Assembly: GCA_037576215.1 (NCBI GenBank)
Contig: JBANDB010000001.1
Coordinates: forward strand, 3,348,001-3,412,000
Origin: Armillaria gallica
Taxonomy: Eukaryota; Basidiomycota; Agaricomycetes; Agaricales; Physalacriaceae
DNA length: 64,000 bases
Reading direction: 5' to 3'
Part shown: one piece after another, positions 41,060-56,689 of the stretch
How positions within the stretch are numbered: the stretch's first letter is position 1
Layout of the letters: every line of letters begins with the position of its first letter
Notes under the pieces: model-generated
Seen by the model: only the letters and a program-made list of their open reading frames with translations
Database searches by the model: none
What the model was told of the DNA's origin: nothing
Made by a program: the position numbers and the translations under genes

Positions 41060-42480
41060 AGGTGTCGTGCTGATGGAATCTTGACCCGAACACTCTTGCC
41101 TGTTATTGGCCCCCATCTAGTCCTCACCCCTTCCCTTCACCACACGATATCCACTCGTCACCGCAACATTGTCGTCATGCCCACGCCCTTTAGTTGAAAA
41201 CAGTGTATCAGGAAAGAAAAAGGGAATCGAGCCAGGTCATGCACCTTCTTGAGCTCAGTTCCTTTGTCTGAATCTGGAGAAAGATTAGCCACAAAGCCCA
41301 GCAGTGATAAGGCGAAATTGTAGCTTACCTCAATCCAGTCTGTTCACCAAGTGCCTTTCTCCACCATCCGAGCAATTCCCATCTACTGCCGTAGTGTCTA
41401 AATTTAAGGATAGCGATGGCGGTACCTTCGGGAGCTGAGCATCGTGCTTGAATGAGGCGAGGCAATCATAGGCCATGAAGTAGGTTCAGTAACAAATCTA
41501 GTGAAAAGAGTGAGTCAGTAGGAAAAGCCTAAACGGCCAACATACCTGCCAATCATTCGGCATCAAAGTTCCCCTCATGTCCAATCCAATCTCGTGCTCC
41601 AAGTCCTCGCCGGGTATCATCCTCCCTTTGGAAATTCCTATCTCTCCCAGCCGTACCATATTCGACTAGCATTGTATCATTGCGTGTGTGTGAAGGTCGT
41701 CATCGAGAAATCATTGGTGGAGGCGAGAGCTGTTCACGGCGCCAGAGTCTGAGCAGGAGGTAAGCAAGCAAGAAAAACTCAAGGGTTTGATCAACATACC
41801 GCGTCGCCATCACTACATGCTAACATCGAGCTCCTTGTCAGTTCCCTTCAAATCTAAGTCTGATCCTGCCACACCACTCATCATTGTTGATCAAACTCCC
41901 TATATCCCACAATGTTGCGTTAGTAGGAAGAGAGGGAGAGAAAAACGAGTCAAACCCACCTTACTGATACCAACCTTTCCAATGCACCAACCAATCACTC
42001 ATGGTAGGCATCATTTTGAGGGAAGTTTGACTGTTAAACATTGTTAGTATGAATAGATAACTGGCTGCAACCCACATATCTTGTACTCAGTACCATCTTC
42101 CACATGCAAAGTTCAAACTGACAGCTGAACAAATATCAGTTAGCGAGCTCACCAGTGAAGACAAAAAAAATTAGCTTACCGTGCCCACTTTAAATAAACT
42201 GTATGTAGATCCAATAGCGTTGCCCAATAAAATTTCGATGAACTGGAAGAAATCGGTGAGTTGAAAAAAAGGCAACACTTTGAATCCAAATCCTTACCGA
42301 ATGGAGGCAACGACATTCTTGAAGAAACCCTAGACGACATCAGAAATTATCAAAACAAAAGGAAAGAAAAGGTGCCCACAGTGAGCTTGTTGTGGTGATG
42401 GTCAGAGGAAGAACAAATCCCAAAAGGGCAATCGAAGGCGATCATGAGATCAAATGCATTGAATTCAAGCAGAACGTGAG
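41060..42480 (-). pseudogene. Triplicated unit U3
   Basis: Collinear with U1 from the CTGTTATTGGCCC block through AACAAATCTAGTGAAAAGAGTGAG to the GCTGAACAAATA and GTATGTAGATCCAATAGC blocks that U1 has at 38294-38420. It keeps GRGHDDNVAVTSGY as the partner of GHGHDDDIVVTSGY. Frames are broken. It retains more CpGs than U1, so it is younger or less methylated. Confidence 0.45.
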
Positions 42481-43714
42481 GAGCTAGCTATTGAGACTCA
42501 CTCTCAGGCTCAGAATTATATATGGCTAGCTCTAGGAGTCAGTGAGGGAGTAGATGAAGGATGCAGACATGGGGATTAGGGAAAGACAGCAGGTATGTAC
42601 ATTGTAGAACACGTAACTCAATCAATTCTGATAGTTTTGGCTCGCATCTGGGAACAGGAACAGGAATCTCAAGTGTCAAAATTTGCATCGCTCTCAGGGT
42701 CTCTTCAAAAATTCAGAATGATCTTCGTGTTGCGGTGTCCGGGAGAACTCTCAACAAGATTCTTTTGCATATCCTGCAAGGATGTCGTAGGTAGAAATTA
42801 GCTGAATACAAGGTAAGTGAATTGAGTATACATAATTTGGATGTGCTCCAGTAGCACAGAAGAACTTTAGCGAATTTTTCTGTATCTCTGGAAGGCACCC
42901 AAATTATGATAAGGGGCGGAAAGAAATAATATGTCGAAATACCGTGGGCCTGTTGGTAAAGGAATAAATGTCAGTGATTTGAATGGGTTATTGGGTGGAG
43001 AATTTCGGGTCTTAATCAAATGAATCACGAGGAAGGGTATCTAAGCTGACTGATGGTTTGTTCCCCTTTCTTACCTTCATGCTGTCACGATGCCCATGCT
43101 TTACACCATCCATAACTTCTAAACGAAGCGTCTGAGGTCGTGTTTCACTCATTGTTTGCCCTTGTTCTTCATTGAGCACTTGTGTCAATGTCGAGGATGT
43201 GGTAGGAGGTGAGTTCCCAAAAAGGAATATTTGGCATGACATGCTGTTTGGCAGGTGCGTTCTTCTTCTCTTTCTTCTCCTGCCATGTCGTGCCCCTCTG
43301 TCTATTCCCCTCTTACCTCATCTGAGTGCACCAGCATCCTTTCAGGTGTGGAAAGAAGATTTGCGAGTCTTGGTATGTGTTTTTCCTCCTTCATTAGTAT
43401 GCGCTGTTTGCTAGATTGGCTTCACTTTCAGTGTTCACCTGGGCATCAAAAAATCGCCGTCTTCAAGCTCACTTTTCTCGAAATCGAAGCCCCGTGGCAA
43501 GTGCCACCATGCTTTCAATGGATGAGTGTTTTCATTTTAATTGATGCCAGTGAGTAACTGCATTCGATCATCACATCCGAGCTGAATGTCACATCAAGGT
43601 TTTTCTGCCTAAATCCTTCTTATTCAAGGCACAGAGTCGGTTTTGAATCTTGGTATGTTATTATCTTCATAATTTGCTCGTGATGGGGTACCTATTTTCC
43701 CTAAATTCCAAGTC
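42481..43714. other. 1.2 kb with no recognisable gene
   Basis: Short frames on both strands, for example 42561-42794 and 43255-43557, some with GT/AG-like edges, but no domain I know and no second copy in the window. Probably a decayed gene. Confidence 0.35.
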
Positions 43715-46700
43715 AAATCTCATGTCAAAATTTCGCGTTTATCAGGGCCAATTTTCCTGAGGTTGAGGCCCAGCAGCGAGTGTCATAATAGCTAGGAATC
43801 TGGGTCTATATGTTAGGGTTTGGGCTTGAATGGTATGCACTCTGCATTGATCATACACAAACTTGTATTGATTTTTAATTCCAGATACATTGTCCAGCAT
43901 TCACTGTTGCCCTCCCTCCTTCCCTCCATTCATGCTCTCCCTGTTATTCCCAAACGCCACCTAGCTTTGAGGGATCTCTCATGTCAGTATATGTGTTTGA
44001 GTCTTAGGACAGCATGAAGTTGAGGGATGAGACCAATGGGAATGAGTTTTACCCTGAGGCAACGTACCGCATTCCGGCGAGCAAGGAGTGGAGGGAGGGC
44101 TTGTGGCAAGAGGTGTACATGAAGAGGGAAGCATGCTGCACATGTGGGAGAGGCTACACAGATCATATTCACCTCCAACCGCGCGGTCCCACCCCTGAGG
44201 GAGGCATTTCACTGTGATGCACCTCACTCTTCCAGCATGCAATGGTCCCCCCTGTCATCGCCTTCTCCATTTGTTTGTCATCCCAGCCCGCCATCTTTGC
44301 CATCATCATTCCTCCATCGTTGTCTTCACCTATGGACTAGAACCTTGGGAACCAGGCTACATCAAGCACAGTTTTGCCCTGCTGTGATGTATTGATGTCC
44401 CGCAAGCGAGAGGATGGGGGATGGGTTTGGAGGGAAGCACACTGCCTGTGGGGAGATCCACTTCGATAGCAGCTGTCATCCTGCTTCACTTTGGCCCATC
44501 TACGAGAGACCCCTTCTGACATCTTCAGTGGTCCCACCGTCTTTGCTGTCAGTATTTCTCCCTCATCGTCGCCAGCTTCACTGGCTATAGCTCTGTACTT
44601 TGAGTGTTCAGCCATCTTGGGCAAATTATTGCGGCAGCTCCATGTATTGATGTCTTGGGAGAGTAGGGAGGATGGAAGGTTTGGGGATTTCAAGAGCAGC
44701 GAAGGTGTCGAGGACATTGCCCATGTGGGAGGTAAGGTTTCGATTGTCATGCATATATTCTCCCAACTGACCTCTAAGTATCCTGACAGCCATTCAAGTC
44801 CAAGCTGTTAATTTCCAGATTGACAGTGGAACAGTGCCTGAGGTACATATTCTTCATCGTTGTGTTTTGATAATTCCTAACCATTCTCCATAGATTTCAA
44901 GAGTGGCGCGTCCGTTCGAGCAGCGGTTTTTTGCATTTTGACAGCGGTATGCATCCTGTTTCCTTCTCACATCTGTTGTGTTAGCTTTCAGATCTGCATT
45001 GAATCGAGGTATGCTTTTTTTCTTGTGCTTTTCCATTTCTGATAAGCTATCCATAGATTTCAATGAGATTTGGACTTGGAGCTGTTTTGAAAGGTGCATA
45101 CTTGCTTGATGTGGTTTTTCATGCCTTAAACTTGTTGGTAGATTTGACCAACAATATGTTCAGTTAAAGGCGCATTTTACCTGCTCTCATGTCCAGAAAG
45201 ATTACTACTTTATTTTTGTGGGAGATCAATGACAGGCATGGGACTTCCATTAAATGGGAGCCCACACCTGTCCATTGCACGAATGGCAGAAGGCTCCTCC
45301 CATTTGTGGGTGCCAGCTTACCTTCAGGGCAGTGCAAAGCTATTGTTAAAATGGGTCTGAAATCAGGCTGGACATAGCATGTTTTTCAGATTTCATGGTT
45401 GCAATGAAAGAAGGTTTTTTTTTTATCTGTTACTTTCTCATGTTTCTGTCTACACATCCTGTACAATAGCACTCCTAGTATACTCCCACTGCTTTGCGCT
45501 GTCCTCTCTGCCCTCTCATCATCTGTAGAATGCACTTTTGTGCCATGGCATCCCACTGCAGTTTGCATCACCACCGCATGATGCCAGCCTCTGCAGATGC
45601 CCATCCCTCTTCTTGAGCCCCTTGAGCTGTTTTGTTGTACATCTTCCATGTTTGCATCCTTTTCATGGGGAGACGATCACATTGTAACCATCAATGATGT
45701 TTCAATCTCATTAACATCATTAAGGTCAACACAGTCACCAGCCCACTCTTCAGTGAGTCTTCACCAAAGGGCTGCCTTTTCCATGGCCTGTGGGCTATAC
45801 AAAGATGTTCTTATTCCTTGTATGCTTGTAAAGTTTGTGGCAGGGTTTCCAAATACAAGACTTCTTTTCCAATCTCCCTGTCCTCACACACTGTAATGTG
45901 TTCAGTCAGCTCCTTATGTCTGCTCACCCACAGGGAATTGAAGTTCTACAATGTATTATTGCCCTTATGTTCATTGCCAATGGCATCTCTGCATTGCTCA
46001 AATACCACACTAACAACAGCCTCACTCACAATGTCATTGTTTTACTCAAGACATCACTACAGTTATCCAGGATATGGTGCAGAAACTATTCTGCAGTCCT
46101 TTCTAACATTCCATCCTTTCAACAATTTCCACAAGCTCATCCAACTGCTCCTGCTGAGCTTCAATGTCAGTTTCAAGGACTGCACTCTCTATGGTGGATT
46201 CTGGGAGCTGGTCATTCCAACTTCTGAACTTGCTGTCTGAAAATGAAGTGATGACACAGTATTTTCAGAGTCATAGTCATCATTTGGGCATGTATGTCCT
46301 GCTGCTGCCTGACCAATAAGGAGGGTGGGTGCTACTCCCTACATAAGGTGTTTGATCAACAGCAAGGGAGTCTGGGGTCATGAACACACCCTTGTGATAG
46401 CAGCTATGACATCAAGGTAATTTGTTCCAAAATTGCCACAAATAGTGAAAGCCAAAATACAATCAGAGATATTGAGTAGAGAGCTGAGGATTCAACCAGC
46501 ACTTCAATGAAACGGTGAAAAACTCTCAATTGACCAAATTGACCACCTGCTCCATGGTTAACCCCAGTAACAGTCAAAATGCAGTAAATGATAAGGAGGA
46601 TGCACCATAATGTTGTTGCCAGGACAAAGGATACATAGAGCATTGGGAATATTACTTCAGATATAACCTATAGTTGTAATATGTTTAATGATTTTCAACA

Positions 46701-48128
46701 CTATACAGAATGTTGGATACACAAAGAGAGTAGATGAGATCAGACACTTTACCAGATGCAGTAATTAGGGAAAGTATTGGAAGCAGAACAACAACCCAGT
46801 GCTGTCCCCAAACCATCCAGCAGCACCAAATCTAGAGTCAGAATGATGATGAGCTGATGTGGATAATTCCCATCAAGTTGCACACCATATATAAGTCTGT
46901 GATGATGGTACTCATGGAGGATGTGATATCCTTCATCAACACAGTTGCTATAGCCCCATTGTGGAGTGTCAAATATACAGTCCAAAAGCTTTTCCTGTTT
47001 TTGATGAATGCAGAGCATATATATGGCCATTCTGTAGCAAAAGTGATAGTAGTTAGACCATGGAGGAGAATGATAACCACAACCAGGCCTCATCAAATCT
47101 GCTAACATTTATTGATAACTGTGCCATTTGACTTCAGTTTAGATGTCATAGTGGAGATATTCCTGGCTCACAGATGTTCCACAATGTGACAAAAAGAATG
47201 CCTGTGTACATGCCTATGCCCATCATTGATCAGCACTGACATATGAAGACACAAAACAATGCTGTTCACCATGCAATAGTGCAAAGAGGATCATTGACCT
47301 CAATAAAGCATCAAGATATTGAAACATGAAAGCTTTGTCATCATCAGTAAGACCTGAAGGAATATCTGCCTGAGTCAACATAGGAGAAAGTAAGTGTGAT
47401 GGGGTAATGGTTTGTGGGAATGATATACCAAACCTCCCTTTATATAAAGGGAACCAGAAATCTGTCCAGATGGAAAAAGATGATCACTGAGTAATCTTGA
47501 GGGGAGAGATGAGGACAGGACTCCTAGATGAGTTCATTGTTTCAGCCACCATAAGCCCTAGTAGGTTATACATATACCAGGACTACCAGAGTCATCATAG
47601 AGGTGAGGGCACAACTCACAACACCTGTATCAGCTGAGGCATCTCACAGTGTCCATCTAGATATGAAGTTGTAATGAGAATCACACATACAACCTTACAA
47701 GGCTTATATATTTCATCCTCCTTGGGTGTCATCTCACTTCTGATGATGACAGATTGGGCATACTTGAGGATGCGGAAGCACGGTTGGTGGCAGAAGTTGA
47801 CCGGCAAATCCCACTGAGTCTAAGAACGGCAGTTGATGGGAGCTAATGCAACGTTGCCTGCTTTGTCAATAACGGCACAGAAACAATTTGTTGTTCCCTT
47901 GATAGGGACGCTTGCTAGTGCGATGACTACTACTACTTATGCTGTAGAAAGTGCTCGACGCACATCGGACCTTGAGTTTGCATCATGATTCCACTCTACA
48001 GAAGTATGAAGCTAGGCAAAAGTTAGGCCAATACATGAACATGACCATGGTAACCAGACGGTAACCACAAATGAAGATGGACCTTAGTTCAGGAAACAAT
48101 GAACATATGTGTTGGCAGAGAGCTCTTA
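43715..48128 (+). repeat. Segmental duplication, copy B (partner 30432-35090)
   Basis: Collinear direct repeat of copy A, ending with TTGGCAGAGAGCTCTT at 48113-48128, after which the sequence turns abruptly CpG-rich. It retains more CpGs than A in its first kilobase (43740-44720). It carries a region absent from A (44690-45480) with no recognised gene. Confidence 0.8.
46404..47400 (-). pseudogene. 7-TM integral membrane protein pseudogene, copy B
   Basis: The same exons as 33498-34563: PHQLIIILTLDLVLLDGLG near 46830, VLATTLWCILLIIYCILTV and EVLVESSALYSISLIV near 46600-46460. Some breaks are not shared with copy A, so at least part of the decay is later than the duplication. Confidence 0.6.
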
Positions 48129-50520
<2,392 letters not shown>

Positions 50521-50598
50521 TAGATACCATAATTTGCAGGACTTTTTTATCCGTCCGCGCTCTTATATATTGAGGTCTGTACTGATGTATTCACATAT

Positions 50599-50796
50599 GA
50601 TACCAATTATTACCCTTATTCCATGCGCGCCCAGGGGCGAACATCCATCCTCCAACGAACGCTTGCCCGAAACATAGCCGTGTACTATTAGATCGGCGAA
50701 GACAGAAGCGCGAATTAATGTGAATAGGGTGACATGTTGAAAATAATAATGATACCAACTATTACTCTCATTCTATCGGCTCCCAGGCGCGAACAT
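50599..50796. repeat. 46-bp direct repeat downstream of the MAP kinase gene
   Basis: GATACCAATTATTAC...GGGGCGAACAT (50599-50644) recurs as GATACCAACTATTAC...GGCGCGAACAT (50751-50796). The pseudogene copy has only one such block, joined to the sequence after the second. Either the duplicate was made before the repeat arose, or it lost one unit by recombination. 50521-51170 holds no gene. Confidence 0.6.
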
Positions 50797-51170
50797 GAAG
50801 CACTGTTATGTGATCAGATCACGGACATCTCTCGCCAACGAACTGAAAGTATCGGACATTCCGGCCGCGATGAGACTGTCAGACACAGTAGGCGGTTAGG
50901 AGTTTCCAAATAATCACATAACTTGAGTTCACTTTTCAATAGTAACCAGAGTTGGTGAGCAATAGCTAGGTATGCGTCGTAGCATCTGACAAGTGTGAAG
51001 TGAGACGAGGTGAACGAAATGAGCATGCCAAATCAGGGAGAAGAGGTGAACAAGCTCGAACAAAAGTTAGCCGAAAAGTCACTTTAAACGCGTACGACGT
51101 AGAAAAGATGATCATCCATTGTACCAGAAGAATGTAGACTACACGTAAACCAAAGTCCAGATCACAGCTC

Positions 51171-53065
51171 TCAAGACAACTCCTCCGTAAACTTGCTCTC
51201 GACCTTGCCATCCCCGTCAGGACCATGCGGAGCATGTCCCTCAGGTGCCTTCTCCATCTGCCGCTTACTTGGCCTTCTCGAAACATCAGCCCCCTCATCC
51301 TTTTCGGCCGGATATCCATCATGATCCTTCTTGTCAATCTGATGAAAGTTTTAGCAAGTTACAACACTAGAAAAAAGAAAACCCACAGGATAACCCTCCT
51401 TCTCTGGATGTGAATAGCTTGGCGGATTGATATCTTCCCCGACGTCCTCGTATTCTTCTTCGTCGTCCTCCTCTTCTTCGACGCTGCTGCCTTCTTCCTC
51501 TTCTTCCTCCTCTTCGCTGACATATCCCGCGGCCCGGACAGCTGCAGCAACCGGCCCACTCCTCTCCATCTGCTCACTCGCCACCAAATACCTTGCACAC
51601 AACATCCTAATATCATTCCACCATTCCATCATATCTTCTCGGCTGCGAGAACGGAAACTCCATGCGTGTTGGCCACCCTTCAACGGAACCTTGAAGCTTC
51701 CGGTCTTTGTCGTCCCCAAACCATTTTTGCTTCCTTCGATGTGGAACTTGTGGCTCTTGCTCCGACCGGAACTTGGGGGACCAAGCGTGCATGCAGGAAG
51801 AAACAGCGAGAACATTGGTGTCTGAGCCTCATGAGGGTCACTTGAGGCGTATTCATGTAGGAATCCCGCCGGGGTAAGGACAAAGTAGCTTTCGCGGTAC
51901 GTCCGCGTATACCGCTTCTTCCGTTCTAGCAGCCCCGTGTGCACTGAGATGACGCTGGGGTCATCTTTACTGGGATACACGATAGTCTCTTGGTTGCGCA
52001 AAGGCGTGTCGGGGTCGAGGAGATGATCGGAACGTGCACTGAACGTAATCCATTCCCTATCAGGAGCAAGGGAAGCCATTTGTGTTCCTAAAATTCGCCA
52101 TGTGTCTTGCACAGATGATGACATGCGAGACTGCCATTCGTCGAAGGTCTGCCAAGCGCTCTGAATGGCGCGTACTATGCCTTCTTCAAAAGTTGCTGAA
52201 TTTTGTTGCATGATGATGATGGATTTCTGAAGGAGATTCTCTTCATGTACTTGCTTCTGGAGTTGGCGGACGACAGCGGTATTGGATACAAACCTAAAAG
52301 CTTTGTTGAGCATCAACATGCATTGAACATGCAGCCAACGCACGGATCAGTTTTGGCTGTAACGTTCATAGGCGTGTTCTTGTATGCAGAGATATTGGTG
52401 GCGAGCTCGGCAATATAGCGTGTCGAAAGCTCCCTCTCCTTCGCGACACTAGTCGCCAATCTTCCTGTATCGTTTTGGACATTCTGTACAGGGTCGGTTG
52501 ACAATTCGGCTGTGGGGTATGTATGACGCACCTTTATATGAGCTTTAATCTCTGTCCTAAGCTTCTGCAAGTGCTGAACAATGGAGCTGTCGATGGTCCT
52601 TCCGAGATTCGCATGCTGGTCTGCGATGACACGCGTCTTGTCGCGAATGCCATAGTAGATATCCTGACAGGAATTAGTTGCTAAGCACAGCCCAACAGCG
52701 CAGCGAGCACACCTGAAGCCCACCCTCGCCCAAGAACTGGTTGCCAGCTCGAAATGGAACCTGGATGACGGCTCCCAACTTTGTCAACTCCTTCGCAGTG
52801 TTGTTCTCGATGTCCGCAACCCCCTGCCACAAGCCGTTAATCATGGAACACAGCCGCGATGGAGACACCAAACCTCAAAGTAGGCAATGAGCTGCTTGAC
52901 GATAGCCTTCCATGCTGTGAATCGTTCGATGAGCACGTCGGAAGGCTTCAAATCATGAGGTGCAACGTTTTTCTTGATGAGCGACTGGTTGCGAGATATG
53001 GTCGAGCCGTTTCGACTTGCCCGAGAGACGGACGTCGCGCGCGATATCGAGGCTGATTCGTTCAT
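51171..53065 (-). CDS. SLM1: Slm1-type F-BAR and PH domain protein
   Basis: Six exons, in transcript order 53065-52874, 52823-52713, 52663-52532, 52483-52344, 52293-51387, 51338-51171; 549 aa. The N-terminal half is a helical BAR-like region (HLQKLRTEIKAHIK, QKQVHEENLLQKSIIIMQQN, AIQSAWQTFDEW). A PH domain follows at about 308-430 (HTGLLERKK...YFVLTPAGFLHEY...WWNDI), then a Glu-rich tract at about 452-478 and a polar tail. Slm proteins bind PI(4,5)P2 at plasma membrane eisosomes and recruit TORC2 substrates. Splice sites were chosen to keep KTDPFVSNTAV. An in-frame upstream start (53122) is less likely. The gene is convergent with the MAP kinase. Confidence 0.9.
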
Positions 53066-53454
53066 GTCGAATTTGGTGGTGGTGGTGCTGAGCAAGCGTT
53101 GACGACGCAGGGTATATATCACGGTCAGGGTGGAGACTTAGACAGCGGCGGGAGTGACATCACTATTTTACGTCATCGAAGTCGCGTAATACTGATTTGT
53201 CCTCAACTGGTATCGCCACCGACGCGTTCCAACCAATTCCAACTTCCATTGCAAGATTTAAGTATACGAAGTCATCCAAATAGAATTCCGTTGAAACTAC
53301 CGCGCTGAACTCACTAATTCGGGGTGAAATACTACTAACTATATATGAAAATTAATATAGGTACAGCGTGGGGATGCGTCAGTGTGATAGTAGAGCTGTA
53401 TGAAAAAGAGCTGAATAAAGAATAGGCATGGACTAAGACGTATTTTCTGTCCGC

Positions 53455-55196
53455 TTATGCAGGAGTAACGGTTGCGACCTCCTTCTTCTCCTCTACACTG
53501 CTAGATCCGCTGTCGTGATGATGTTGATGCACATGATGATGAGGTTCCCGTCCACCTGTCGTCACGCCAAGTGCATCCCCGTCCTCGCCAGCAAGCTCCT
53601 GCTCCAGTCCAACGTAGTCATACGCGAACTCGCCCATGTCGTAGTCGTCCATACCGACTGCCTGAGCTTCCTCTGACACATCCTCCCTGAGACGCAAGCG
53701 GCACCCAGGGATGAAGTGCATAATCCAAAGAATGATAGTTGTCATTACGAATGAGTACGCAACGCCAGAGACACTGTCGGCGAGCTGGTACCCGAGTTGG
53801 ATGTAGTGGTGGTCAATCCAGCCTCCGGGGATGACGGTGAAGCCATCGAATGCTGCAACCGAGGCCTGAGCAAACAACGCCGTCAAGATGTTTCCGACGA
53901 TGCCGCCAATACCATGAGAGGCGAAGATATCAAGAGTGTCATCGTAACCGAAGACGAATTTGAGCTGGGTAGCAAAATTACAGCATGTGCCAGCCATAAC
54001 TCCGAAAAGTACCGCGGCGGCTATAAGAAAGAGTCATCAGAAAACAGGCAGTATGCAGGGAAACCAACTACATACGCGCTCCTACGAAACCGCTTGCAGG
54101 TGTGATTGCCACTAGTCCCGAAATGGCGCCAGAACAGAAACCGACTGCGGACCATTTCTTTTCTAGGCGGTAATCCCACAGCATCCACGTCAGTCCCCCG
54201 ACGCTAGCGGCGAGATTGGTCACAATGCATGCTTGGGCTGCCCTCAAGTTGGCGCTGAGGGCACTACCACCGTTGAAGCCGAACCACCCAAACCAGAGCA
54301 GCACGGTGCCTTTAGAAAAGTAGGATTAGCTTTGGCGAAACCCCAATGACCAGGAAAAGTCTGACCTAAAATGACAAAACTGGTGTTATGAGGCTTATAT
54401 GATAGCCGCTCAGTCCCCCAGCCTTTTCGCTTGCCAAGATAAATGCTGATAGCCAACGCAGCAGTCCCTGAAGAGATATGTACTGGAGTTCCACCGGCGA
54501 AATCGAGACCACCCATGATGAAGGACCATCCGTTTGCCGACCAGGTCCAACAAGCTATGGGATCATAGACGAGAGTCGACCACGCGAAAACGAAGATAGG
54601 CACAGGACCCAAACGCCCCCGTTCTGCAAGGGCGCCTACCGCAAGCATGGGGGTGATTGCTGCGAACATGAGCTGGTACACGCAGAAAACGAGTGCGGGT
54701 ATGCGTGTACTACCCATAGAAGGAGCATCGAGGACACCTTTGAGACCAAAGTATTCTGTTAAAGGGGTTAGAGAGTGCTCTAACGAAGAGTTTGAGACGC
54801 GTACTGAGGTTGCCTATGTATTTGCTACCAGTCTCGCTGAAGGCGAGGGAGTAGCCCCAGAAGAACCACTATATGAACCAGTTAACATATGAATCAAACG
54901 GAAAGTATTGCATACGCACTTGAAAAGAGACAACGGACAAGACCATAAGACTCATATAAATTTGACCAAGCGCATTTTTCCTCCTCAACAGACCCGAGTA
55001 AAGGTACCCCACACCTGGGACCATGATCCACACAAGCGCAGTGGAAGCAAGGGTCCATGCGATGTCACCATTGTTGTAAACGTTCACGACGCCGTCTGAG
55101 TCGGTTGTGGTAAGAGTACCAGCTGAGAACAGGTCAGAAAAATCGAAGAACCGGAGGAAATAAGAACTTACATGCGTCGTAAGTGACGTTGACCAT
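53455..55196 (-). CDS. AMT1: AMT/MEP-family ammonium transporter
   Basis: Six exons in transcript order 55196-55172, 55122-54920, 54868-54805, 54755-54366, 54309-54076, 54020-53455; 493 aa. Start MVNVTYDA fits the family and its donor GTAAGT; the longer upstream frame was rejected. Motifs: [14 protein letters not shown] (early helices), [33 protein letters not shown], and [20 protein letters not shown] with [12 protein letters not shown], which carry the pore histidines. Eleven helices are expected in the plasma membrane. The C-terminal tail is acidic and His-rich (HHHVHQHHH). It imports ammonium; some members also sense it. The 5' flank has GATA sites. SLM1 lies 389 bp downstream on the same strand. 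Confidence 0.95.
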
Positions 55197-55300
55197 CGTG
55201 GTTGAGAGGAAGGGGTGTAAGGAAGAAATTTACTTAATGACATCCCCGAGGGCTTGATAAATTCCCGTATAGACGCTGAATTGCTGACATAAGTGCTTCT

Positions 55301-56004
55301 TTATCGGCCAATAAAGACACACGGTTGATCGGAATGATCGCTTGGCGTGTGTTCCTGTTCCTAACCACGAAAATCCTTAAACGATAAGAGGAAGTGGAGG
55401 GATCTGGAAAGCATCGCCGTGGGCAACCGTTGTCTGTTATACCCCCAAATTTATTGGATCATCATCAAAAAATCCATTAGGACCGCGCTGAAATCATATG
55501 AAATCAGCATCAATCATCGATTGGAGGCGTGTGGACACCGCTGTGGACTTGCGAGACTATCAAAGAACTTCGGCGCCGAGATAGAATTGTATGGGTGCAT
55601 ATCGGATCAGCAGGCCAGTGCAGTCCGCGTCAACTGTATGTAGGTCGACGGGATGGCTCCATGCAGCTAGAATGTAAGCCAAGGACGTTGCTCCACATTA
55701 CCGAGGCCGCCCCTGTGGTGAAAGATAAGAGAAATGGCGGGTATTGGTAAATACTAGGAATTGAGTGGAAGTGGAATGACGGCGTAAATTAGATCTAGGA
55801 TCGTTCCGATACTGTATACGGGAAGCCGCCTCGACGTGAAAACCGATCGACTGTGTTTGATCTAGTATACAGGAGGAAGAAAGTCCCTGTTTGAGGGAGT
55901 GGTTGACAGTGAGCACACTGCACGATTATTCTAGGCGAAAACCATGCGCTGCGAGAAGATGACAGGTGTAAGGCATTAATGTTGAGGTACCGTTAGCTGA
56001 TAAG
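55301..56004. promoter_or_regulatory. GATA-factor core sites upstream of the ammonium transporter
   Basis: GATAA-type sites lie at 55301-55305 (minus), 55383-55388 (GATAAG), 55724-55729 (GATAAG) and 55999-56004 (GATAAG), 105 to 800 bp upstream of the AMT start. Fungal ammonium transporter genes are classic targets of nitrogen-responsive GATA factors. Four 5-6 bp words in 700 bp is only modestly more than chance. Confidence 0.35.
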
Positions 56005-56689
56005 AACCTTGATCGAAAATGGTTCGAGTACCCAGAATGTGGGACACCAGGGATACCAGCACACAGCCGCAAGGAGCTGACCGTCGCTATCTGCCACTTC
56101 AAGGTCTAGATGTCTATCAATGTCAAGGAGGAGGTTGGGAAGTAGGTACTTAGCCGATGTAACCCGATACCATTCTACTATCGTCCGGACGTAGCCGAAC
56201 GGAAAGTGTGGCATGAATTGTTCCTATCCGGTAATTGCGAGCCGACGCAGGTGGGAGTAGAATCTCAGTTCAACAGAACGCTGAAGTGGTCTGATGAATG
56301 AATGTTGCATGCTTACCATTGTGCAACTTTGTGCTTCCAGATCGAAAATAACTACGCTTCCTTACAAGAATGTTCCGGCAACGACGCATCAAGCTATCTC
56401 CAATGAATCGGATGGGAAATGTCGGAAATCAGAGTTGTCTTCGAGAAGCTTGAAATGGTGTTAATTAGGGTGCATTCTCCGAAAACCACAGTGCTGCTTG
56501 AGTAACAGTCGTGAATCGAATGGCAGATTTCTAATTAACATTCCCAGAATTGAAGAATGCGATTTCGGAGCAACCGGCCCGCAGACCCCACTAGCAACGT
56601 CAAAACAAGTAGATGGGCTTGATAATTTTCCACCGTAATTCTATAAGACGTTTGAGCCTCCTTCCTCTTGCTTATCACTGGTGCTCTGT

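Noticed and set aside
18524..48128. Classical RIP as in Neurospora (CpA to TpA)
   Set aside because: The changes seen between LTRs and between the MAP kinase copies are at CpG, with many CpA left. CpG methylation with deamination fits better.
51427..51825. 132-codon serine-rich plus-strand frame
   Set aside because: It is the antisense of the Glu-rich tract and PH domain of SLM1.
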